Source of the DNA: Nitrospirota bacterium
GTDB taxonomy: Bacteria > Nitrospirota > JACRHJ01
Direction of reading: 5' to 3'
Assembly (NCBI GenBank): GCA_021785055.1
Contig: JAJYGS010000175.1
Coordinates: forward strand, 1 to 6,063
DNA length: 6,063 bases
Shown here: one piece after another, positions 1 to 3,994 of the stretch
How the letters are laid out: each line of letters begins with the position of its first letter
How positions within the stretch are numbered: the stretch's first letter is position 1
Translations under genes and position numbers: made by a program
The notes under the pieces: generated by a model
The model's input: only the letters and a program-made list of their open reading frames with translations
Databases searched by the model: none
Told to the model about the DNA's origin: nothing

Positions 1-13
1 CGGCAAAATACTG

Positions 14-45
14 GGACTGTTCTAAAGCAGGCAGCAGTCCTTTTT
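14..45 (+). terminator. Possible first hairpin of a tandem terminator
   Basis: GGACTG (14-19) is the exact reverse complement of CAGTCC (35-40), with a 15-nt loop, and five T follow at 41-45. This resembles an intrinsic terminator with a short stem and a long loop. It lies just before the much stronger hairpin at 50-77. It may instead be the last codons of an upstream gene: one frame is open from the window edge to TAG at 45-47, another to TAA at 23-25. The sequence does not settle which is used. Confidence 0.35.
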
Positions 46-49
46 AGAA

Positions 50-77
50 GGGGGGGCGAAATCGCCCCCCCTTTTTT
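50..77 (+). terminator. Strong intrinsic terminator of the upstream unit
   Basis: Seven G plus CG (50-58) pair with CG plus seven C (63-71) around an AAAT loop, and six T follow at 72-77. This is a textbook rho-independent terminator. It ends whatever is transcribed rightward into the window and insulates the control region that follows. Confidence 0.92.
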
Positions 78-230
78 AATTTGCAATGTTTACGGTTTTT
101 GTTAGAATAGAATAACTAATTTTCGATAAAGATAGAGCGTTATTGCTCAATTATTATGCGCGAAAATGAAAAGCAAGACAAGAACAACACCCGTAAATTA
201 AATTTATCGTTAATAGGTTAATTAATAATG
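78..230. other. AT-rich spacer without a recognisable gene
   Basis: This strongly AT-rich stretch has no credible reading frame and no tRNA-like or riboswitch-like fold that I can see. The best sigma-70 match is TTGCAA (81-86) with TAGAAT (103-108) at 16-bp spacing. It is weak and far from the next gene. A TTAATTAA palindrome and short AT repeats near 205-230 look compositional. Together with the inverted repeat and promoter downstream, it forms the gene-free region 78-351. Confidence 0.5.
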
Positions 231-270
231 GATTGATTACAGCCATACTTGATAAGGATAATAATCAATC
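231..270. promoter_or_regulatory. 9-bp inverted repeat, candidate activator site
   Basis: GATTGATTA (231-239) and TAATCAATC (262-270) are perfect reverse complements separated by 22 bp. The repeat lies roughly 50 to 90 bp upstream of the start site predicted from the -24/-12 promoter. That is about where a bacterial enhancer-binding protein or another activator could bind. The composition is AT-rich, so chance occurrence is possible. No activator gene of the AAA+ type is in the window to test it against. Confidence 0.4.
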
Positions 271-291
271 AAACAAAAATAATTCCAGATA

Positions 292-307
292 TGGCAGGCA
301 AATTGCA
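292..307 (+). promoter_or_regulatory. Sigma-54 (-24/-12) promoter
   Basis: The 16-mer TGGCAGGCAAATTGCA matches the RpoN consensus TGGCACG-N4-TTGCW at all but one fixed position. The invariant GG (293-294) and GC (305-306) are exactly 10 bp apart. The predicted start of transcription is near 318, giving a leader of about 34 nt before the ATG at 352. This implies that the MoaD-like/response-regulator unit needs an ATP-dependent enhancer-binding activator, with a candidate site at 231-270. The match is strong for a visual call but has not been tested by genome-wide scoring. Confidence 0.75.
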
Positions 308-351
308 ATAACACATGCAGTAACCCTTTGGAGTTAGAAGAGAGAAGGATA

Positions 352-594
352 ATGCAGGTTGAACTTAGGCTTCTGGCCTCCATGCGGTTGCGGCTGCCTG
401 AGAAGGACAGGGCCGGGGGCGCCTCCGTATTCGACTTGAGCGACAAAACCACCTGCCGAGAGCTGCTGGAAAGGGCGGGTATTTGGGGACGTTCAACGCT
501 CGTAGTACTTGTGAACGGAAGATATGCAGCCCCGGAGAGGGAGCTTTTAAACGGAGATGTAGTTACCGTATTTCCGCCTGTAGCAGGGGGATGA
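352..594 (+). CDS. MoaD/ThiS-family sulfur-carrier-like protein
   Basis: An 80-residue protein with the features of the beta-grasp, ubiquitin-like sulfur carriers. It has a short N-terminal strand (VELRLLASMRLRL, residues 3-15), a helix around residues 34-43, the LVVLVNGR strand near 50-57, and the family ending L-NGDVV-VFPPVAGG (66-80) with the C-terminal Gly-Gly. In MoaD and ThiS that tail is adenylated by a MoeB/ThiF-type E1 and then thiocarboxylated to supply sulfur for molybdopterin or thiazole synthesis. Related proteins serve tungsten-cofactor or other sulfur-transfer roles. No MoaE, MoeB or ThiG lies in the window, so the pathway is open. The ATG at 352 is chosen over an in-frame TTG at 328: it gives the usual MoaD N-terminus and is preceded by AGAAGGA (343-349). 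That ribosome site sits unusually close to the ATG, about 2 nt. The TTG has no site and lies about 10 nt from the predicted transcript start. The gene is the first of a unit with the response regulator. Confidence 0.82.
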   Translation: MQVELRLLASMRLRLPEKDRAGGASVFDLSDKTTCRELLERAGIWGRSTLVVLVNGRYAAPERELLNGDVVTVFPPVAGG

Positions 595-595
595 C

Positions 596-1201
596 ATGGC
601 AAAATGCAGGGTCCTGCTTGTAGAAGACGAAGAGATTCTGCGCGCCAGCCTTTCGATGTTCCTGAAGAAGAACGGCTTCGAGGTGCTTGAAGCTCTGGAC
701 GAGGAAGGCGCCGTGGCCAGCCTGAAAGGGGGAAAATTCAACCTCATAATCACGGACCTCTTCCTGGCGGACGGCAACGGTTTCGGGATTATGAAATACC
801 TCCAGGATTACTGCCACGAGGCGAAATGCATAGTCATTACCGGCCACGCCTCTCTCGATTCCGCGATCAGGGCCATAAGGAAAGGCGCTTTCGATTATCT
901 GCTGAAGCCTTTCGAGTTCGACGAGCTGAAAACGGCAATCGACCGCGCCCTCCAGAGGCAGTCCGAAGAGAAGCTCATAAAGAAGCTGGATTATAATAAA
1001 ATAGCCAAGGTCTACGGCCTTACCAAGAAAGAGACGGAGATAATAAAAGTTATCGTCTCCAGCGGCTCGTCCAACGCGGATATATCGGAAAGCTTAAGCA
1101 TAAGCAAGAACACCGTGAAGGTTCACCTGAGGAACATATTCAAAAAAATGGGCGTGGAATCCAAGACCGCGCTCACGACGCTTTTAATCTCCGGCGAATA
1201 A
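596..1201 (+). CDS. Response regulator, REC plus LuxR-type HTH
   Basis: A 201-residue two-component response regulator of the NarL/FixJ class. The receiver domain (about 3-120) has the acidic pair E10/D11, the phospho-acceptor D54 in the strand LIITDLF, the switch T82 in VITGHAS, and K104-P105 in YLLKPF. All key residues are intact. A short linker follows, then a LuxR-type helix-turn-helix (about 139-197), with LTKKETEII at its start and the recognition helix near ISKNTVKVHLRNIFKKMGV. It should bind DNA as a dimer when phosphorylated. It has no AAA+ domain, so it cannot itself activate a sigma-54 promoter. The ATG lies one base after the TGA of the MoaD-like gene, and AGGGGG at 585-590 inside that gene's end serves as ribosome site. 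The two are therefore co-transcribed and probably coupled. No histidine kinase is present, so the signal and target genes are unknown. Confidence 0.93.
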   Translation: MAKCRVLLVEDEEILRASLSMFLKKNGFEVLEALDEEGAVASLKGGKFNLIITDLFLADGNGFGIMKYLQDYCHEAKCIVITGHASLDSAIRAIRKGAFDYLLKPFEFDELKTAIDRALQRQSEEKLIKKLDYNKIAKVYGLTKKETEIIKVIVSSGSSNADISESLSISKNTVKVHLRNIFKKMGVESKTALTTLLISGE

Positions 1202-1213
1202 AGATAATATCTT
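1201..1213. repeat. 13-nt odd palindrome at the stop codon
   Basis: AAGATA-A-TATCTT overlaps the last base of the response-regulator stop codon. A related GATAATCTT lies at 1233-1241, 30 bp downstream. It is too AT-rich, and has too little loop, to act as a terminator. It could be an operator half-site pair for the following gene, or chance in AT-rich DNA. Confidence 0.25.
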
Positions 1214-1218
1214 CCAAA

Positions 1219-1248
1219 TTGCTTCTATTTCTGATAATCTTTTGTAAT
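1219..1248 (+). promoter_or_regulatory. Weak sigma-70-like promoter upstream of the PilZ-REC gene
   Basis: TTGCTT (1219-1224) and TGTAAT (1243-1248) are 18 bp apart; the -10 matches 5 of 6 consensus bases and the -35 only 3. It is the best ordinary promoter pattern I find in the spacer that is far enough from the ATG at 1425. It would give a leader of about 170 nt that includes the palindrome at 1295-1318. A perfect TATAAT at 1404-1409 is too close to the start codon to be the promoter. Confidence 0.25.
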
Positions 1249-1293
1249 TAATATTTAAAAAGTCATGTTCGTGAGTTGAAAATCGTACACGCG

Positions 1294-1323
1294 GATTCTT
1301 CGGCTGACGCCTAAGAATGACAG
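1294..1323. repeat. REP/MITE-like palindrome of the ATTCTTCG...AAGAATGACA type
   Basis: ATTCTT-C-GGC (1295-1304) pairs with GCC-T-AAGAAT (1309-1318) around a TGAC loop: nine base pairs with one mismatch. It is followed by GACAG. The overall form, GATTCTTCG then a core then AGAATGACAG, resembles a short palindromic element that I recall as dispersed in intergenic DNA of many environmental bacteria. That likeness is from memory. Without the rest of the genome its copy number cannot be seen. A shorter possible relative sits at 5726-5746. It has no T-run, so it is unlikely to be a terminator on the plus strand. Confidence 0.55.
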
Positions 1324-1424
1324 ACTTGCGGGCGCAATAAACCGTGCCCCTGCACGAACACGAATCGCGGTCTTTTCCATTCGCATCAGGACAGGGACCC
1401 GACTATAATGACAGGGTGATAATC

Positions 1425-2108
1425 ATGATTCAGGAAAAGCGGATATTCAAACGGGTTGCTTACACGGACGGCGTCCTCATCAACGGCTTGATTCTCGTTA
1501 AGGGCATCGACATCAGCGAGGGCGGCATCTACGTCCATACCGGGAGGAAATTCGCAATAGGGGACATCGTCAGGATAAGCTTCCGCCTTGCGGAAACCGA
1601 CCTCGACCTCATGGCCCAGGTCATGACCTGCGAGGAATCCATCGGGATGGGACTTCAGTTCCTTAACTTGTCGCCGTTCGCCAGGAAGGCCGTACTGGAC
1701 TACATCGCCGGAAGCGGCGATAAGACGAGAACGACCGTTCTTGTCGTGGACGATAACGACACCAACCGGAGGATGAACAAGAGCAGGCTCGTCCTGGACG
1801 GTTTTACGGTTATGGAGGCGGCCGGCGGCGTCGAGGCCCTGAAGGCGATTCAGGATTCCGTGCCCGGTCTTGTCGTGCTCGACCTCTACATGGAGGGAAT
1901 GGACGGATTCAAGGTGCTGTCGTTTATGAGGGCAGACGAGAGATATAAAAATATACCCGTTATGGTCCTCTCCGCGCGCGGAGAAAAGGCGGAGATAGAA
2001 AAAGCGATGGCCATGGGCGCGAACGCATTTCTTGTTAAGATGATGACCTCGCCTCTTAAGCTCTCCGAGGCGGTAAAGAAGATGATAGGGCCTGCAAAGA
2101 AAGGCTGA
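1425..2108 (+). CDS. PilZ domain fused to a receiver domain
   Basis: A 227-residue protein. Its N-terminal half (about 3-95) is a PilZ domain with both c-di-GMP-binding signatures: R-x-x-x-R at R6-R10 and D-x-S-x-x-G at D29-G34. The following strands include a G-M-G-LQF segment at 74-79. Its C-terminal half (about 103-222) is a receiver domain with D109/D110, phospho-acceptor D153 in VVLDLYMEGMDG, S183 in the switch position and K205. The usual proline after that lysine is Met here (K205-M206), so the loop geometry may be altered. There is no DNA-binding or enzymatic output. The protein probably joins c-di-GMP binding and phosphorylation to a protein partner such as a motility, pilus or exopolysaccharide component. 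The ATG at 1425 is chosen because AGGGTGAT (1413-1420) precedes it and the RxxxR motif follows at once. A GTG at 1344 would add 27 residues of non-domain sequence with no ribosome site. Confidence 0.88.
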   Translation: MIQEKRIFKRVAYTDGVLINGLILVKGIDISEGGIYVHTGRKFAIGDIVRISFRLAETDLDLMAQVMTCEESIGMGLQFLNLSPFARKAVLDYIAGSGDKTRTTVLVVDDNDTNRRMNKSRLVLDGFTVMEAAGGVEALKAIQDSVPGLVVLDLYMEGMDGFKVLSFMRADERYKNIPVMVLSARGEKAEIEKAMAMGANAFLVKMMTSPLKLSEAVKKMIGPAKKG

Positions 2109-2109
2109 C

Positions 2110-2149
2110 AAAAAAGGCGCGGCCAGGATTGGCCGCGCCCGAAGTTTTT
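2110..2149. terminator. Bidirectional intrinsic terminator
   Basis: GGCGCGGCCA (2116-2125) and TGGCCGCGCC (2130-2139) form a perfect 10-bp stem with a GGAT loop. Six A (2110-2115) lie directly to the left, so a leftward transcript ends in U6. Five T (2145-2149) lie to the right after a 5-nt gap. It closes the PilZ-REC gene and the convergent secreted-protein gene. Because the A-tract abuts the stem, it should work better for the minus-strand gene. Confidence 0.9.
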
Positions 2150-2159
2150 AGCGGCTCTG

Positions 2160-2477
2160 CTAATCCGATACGGCGCAGGAGCGGCCTGTGGAATCGAAGC
2201 AGACGAATTTCCCCGCCGGGGCCGTCTTTACTGCCACATGTTCCCTTGCAACCGGCCACGGATTATTAACCGCCCAGCGGCCATTGGAATCCAGGTAGGC
2301 GATATTGGGCGCAATCTGGGCCGTTTCCGCATGGGACGGGGGCGTAATTTTAATCCACGCATGGCCCATGGGGTCAAGGGAATTTGAAGACCAGCCGTGC
2401 CCCGACCTCGCCGACGCCGCGCCGGCCATTGCCAGTACGAACAGCCCGGCGCCTATTAAAATCAACAGCTTTCTCAT
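2160..2477 (-). CDS. Small secreted protein of unknown function
   Basis: A 105-residue protein that I cannot assign to a family. Residues 1-23 form a clear Sec signal peptide: basic MRK, a hydrophobic core, and a cut after the A-S-A near 21-23. This leaves a mature chain of about 82 residues. The mature part is rich in Ser, Pro, Trp and His and low in charge, with GHAWIKITPPSH near its start and NGRWAVNNPWPV in the middle. It has just two Cys, C93 and C101, eight residues apart at the C-terminus, which could form a disulfide in the periplasm. There is no lipobox, CxxCH or membrane segment after the signal. GGAGGA (2484-2489, read on the minus strand) lies 6 nt before the ATG. It ends 11 nt from the shared terminator and is divergent from the transporter operon. 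The signal peptide, ribosome site and terminator together make the gene real even though the function is unknown. Confidence 0.82.
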   Translation of the reverse strand: MRKLLILIGAGLFVLAMAGAASARSGHGWSSNSLDPMGHAWIKITPPSHAETAQIAPNIAYLDSNGRWAVNNPWPVAREHVAVKTAPAGKFVCFDSTGRSCAVSD

Positions 2478-2483
2478 TTTATT

Positions 2484-2489
2484 TCCTCC
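2484..2489 (-). promoter_or_regulatory. Ribosome binding site of the small secreted protein
   Basis: The minus-strand GGAGGA is a full-strength site 6 nt from the ATG at 2477. It fixes the start and argues against any reading of this region on the plus strand. Confidence 0.85.
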
Positions 2490-2494
2490 GTTAT

Positions 2495-2523
2495 TTGTAA
2501 TGATAATACTTGCTATTTATAGT
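2495..2523 (+). promoter_or_regulatory. Sigma-70-like promoter of the transporter-nucleotidase-cytochrome operon
   Basis: TTGTAA (2495-2500) and TATAGT (2518-2523) are exactly 17 bp apart, matching 4 of 6 and 5 of 6 consensus bases. Transcription would start near 2530, about 20 nt before the TTG start at 2550. It is interleaved with a minus-strand promoter in the same DNA. Confidence 0.55.
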
Positions 2524-2532
2524 ATAGCACAA
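2503..2532 (-). promoter_or_regulatory. Possible promoter of the small secreted protein gene
   Basis: Read on the minus strand, TTGTGC (2532-2527) and TATTAT (2508-2503) are 18 bp apart. Transcription would start near 2496, leaving a short leader that still contains the ribosome site. An alternative -10, TATACT (2526-2521), has no -35 at the right distance. Both overlap the plus-strand promoter. Confidence 0.35.
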
Positions 2533-2549
2533 AAAGGCGGCGGCGAGGC

Positions 2550-3428
2550 TTGAAGGGCTATCTCTTCATAACCGGGGCTTTCTTTGTCTGGAGCACCTGG
2601 GGGATTGTCGTCAGGTGGCTTGGGCTTCCCGCCACGGAGATTATATTCTTTAACGCCCTGTTTGCGTCAATATTCCAGGGCGCGTGGCTGGCCGTACGCG
2701 GCAGGCGCGAGGGCGCGAGGCTCATGCCGGACATTGTCCCGTCGCTCTGGCTGGGTTTTTTCGGGCTTGTAAACCTCCTGTCCTTTATCTACGCACTCAG
2801 GACGACGACAGTCGCTGCGGCGCTTTTGACGCATTACGTCGCACCGGTGCTGGTCGCCGTCCTTGCCCCGCTTACGGTAAAGGACAGTGTGGGCGGGGAT
2901 ACGCTGGCGGCGCTGGCGGTCGCGGCGGCGGGGCTGGTCTTTATCTTTGCCGGGGGGCTGGACTTTTCCGACGGCAGGGGTATAATTGGCGCGGCGTCCG
3001 GGACGCTCTCCGGGCTTGCGTACGCCGCTGTGATACTTTATTCGCGGGCCTTAAGCCCCAGAAACCACCCGCTCAAGCTCTCAGCCGTGCAGGCGGTTTT
3101 GACGGTTGTCATAATCGGAGCGCTTATACCGTGGCTGAAGTTCAATGCTCCCGGCCCAGGCCGGTTGGCTGTCATAGCCGTGACGTCGCTTTTCCATTCC
3201 ACCTTGGCGAACGTGTCGTATCTCAAGGGAATCCGTTCCGTTACGGCGCAGGAGGCCGGAGTGCTCGGATATTTTGAGCCCGTGCTTGGAATAACCCTGG
3301 CATTTATTTTTCTCGGAGAAGTCCCGCATCCGATTGCGCTTGTCGGCGGGGCGCTGGTTATCGGCTCCGGCATAAGCGTCATCTACCGGGGCGGCAGGGG
3401 CGTAAGTAAAACCGGAGGAGTTTTATGA
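2550..3428 (+). CDS. EamA-family (DMT superfamily) permease
   Basis: A 292-residue inner-membrane protein with about ten hydrophobic segments (near 4-22, 30-49, 65-83, 88-107, 118-136, 145-165, 178-195, 204-222, 235-255 and 260-279), in the two-fold repeat of the EamA fold. Family marks include the GAFFVWSTWG start, LRTTTVAAALLTHYVAPV at the end of the first repeat, and the equivalent VTAQEAGVLGYFEPVLG at 231-247 in the second. Relatives export or import amino acids, nucleobases, sugars or other small metabolites; the substrate cannot be read from the sequence. The start is a TTG: a stop at 2520 bounds the frame and no ATG or GTG suits. The ribosome site is poor (AAGG at 2534-2537, GAGG at 2545-2548), which hints at low or regulated expression. 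It is first in an operon, and its TGA overlaps the next ATG by 4 bases. Confidence 0.9.
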   Translation: MKGYLFITGAFFVWSTWGIVVRWLGLPATEIIFFNALFASIFQGAWLAVRGRREGARLMPDIVPSLWLGFFGLVNLLSFIYALRTTTVAAALLTHYVAPVLVAVLAPLTVKDSVGGDTLAALAVAAAGLVFIFAGGLDFSDGRGIIGAASGTLSGLAYAAVILYSRALSPRNHPLKLSAVQAVLTVVIIGALIPWLKFNAPGPGRLAVIAVTSLFHSTLANVSYLKGIRSVTAQEAGVLGYFEPVLGITLAFIFLGEVPHPIALVGGALVIGSGISVIYRGGRGVSKTGGVL

Positions 3429-3994
3429 TTGTCGGCGTGGACATTGACAACGTAATTGCGGATACGGAAAGAGAAGTCCGGCGCGTTCTTGGGGCAGACC
3501 GCGGCGTAAGCCTCGTGCGCGAGGACTTCCGGCATTACGCCCTTGAAAAGATGCCTGGCCTGAGCAAGGAAGACCTGGACTATATCCTGGCCCGCTTCAG
3601 GGACGGGAGCATATTCTTAAACGTCCCGGTAATTGACGGCGCGCAGGAGACGCTCAATCGGCTGACGGCAAGGCACAGGGTAGTGCTCGTAACGAGCCGC
3701 CCGCCGTCCGTGGAGGGCTATACGAGGGAATGGCTCGAAAAGAACCGTGTGCCGTTCCACGAGCTGCACTTCACGCCGGAGACGAAGGTCAACGGAATCC
3801 AGTACGACCTGTTCATAGAAGACCAGGACAACTTCGCCTGCGAGATAGCGGATAGCGGGAGTTACGTCCTGCTCTACGACGCCCCGTGGAACCGGCACGT
3901 CAGCCGCGACGGCATCGAGCGCGTGTTCTCATGGGAAGACATTGACAGGTTCTGTTTTCCTCCCTGTGCTACAGGGCATGGCAAGGCGAAATGA
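3425..3994 (+). CDS. HAD-superfamily 5'-nucleotidase-like hydrolase
   Basis: A 189-residue cytoplasmic protein of the haloacid dehalogenase superfamily, closest in layout to the bacterial 5'(3')-deoxyribonucleotidase-like group. Motif I is D6-I-D8-N-V-I-A-D13, with D6 as nucleophile and D8 as general acid/base. Motif II is the T90 in VVLVTSRP. Motif III is K121. Motif IV is the acidic E132-D133 in LFIEDQDN. A helical cap of about 60 residues sits between motifs I and II. All catalytic residues are present, so it is likely an active phosphohydrolase on a nucleotide or other small phosphate ester. The exact substrate is not evident. The ATG at 3425 overlaps the permease stop as ATGA, with GGAGGAG at 3414-3420 inside the permease gene. 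Its own stop overlaps the cytochrome start in the same way. Such tight overlaps suggest translational coupling, though its link to a cytochrome is not obvious. Confidence 0.85.
   Translation: MIVGVDIDNVIADTEREVRRVLGADRGVSLVREDFRHYALEKMPGLSKEDLDYILARFRDGSIFLNVPVIDGAQETLNRLTARHRVVLVTSRPPSVEGYTREWLEKNRVPFHELHFTPETKVNGIQYDLFIEDQDNFACEIADSGSYVLLYDAPWNRHVSRDGIERVFSWEDIDRFCFPPCATGHGKAK

Noticed and set aside
3..47. Tail of an upstream gene in the frame ending at TAG 45-47
   Set aside because: Only 14 codons are visible; another frame ends at 23-25 and a hairpin overlaps both. There is not enough to name or assign a reading frame.
81..108. Sigma-70 promoter TTGCAA-N16-TAGAAT
   Set aside because: Moderate match only, in very AT-rich DNA, some 240 bp from the gene, and the -24/-12 element is much better placed.
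328..351. TTG start for the MoaD-like protein, adding eight residues
   Set aside because: It has no ribosome site and lies about 10 nt from the predicted transcript start, while the ATG at 352 gives the normal family N-terminus.
78..351. CRISPR array, tRNA or riboswitch in the long spacer
   Set aside because: No regularly spaced repeats, no cloverleaf and no conserved riboswitch core were found by eye.
1404..1409. Perfect TATAAT as a promoter -10
   Set aside because: Transcription would start within the ribosome site of the gene at 1425, and the -35 is poor.
1344..1424. GTG start giving a 27-residue extension of the PilZ-REC protein
   Set aside because: No ribosome site; the added residues do not resemble PilZ sequence, and AGGGTGAT precedes the ATG at 1425.
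1386..2111. Long open frame on the minus strand opposite the PilZ-REC gene
   Set aside because: It is the antisense shadow of a gene with clear PilZ and receiver motifs; it shows no recognisable domain.
2684..3277. Long plus-strand frame inside the permease gene
   Set aside because: Its Arg/Gly/Cys/Ala-rich composition is typical of an out-of-frame reading of GC-rich DNA, whereas the permease frame has ten membrane segments.
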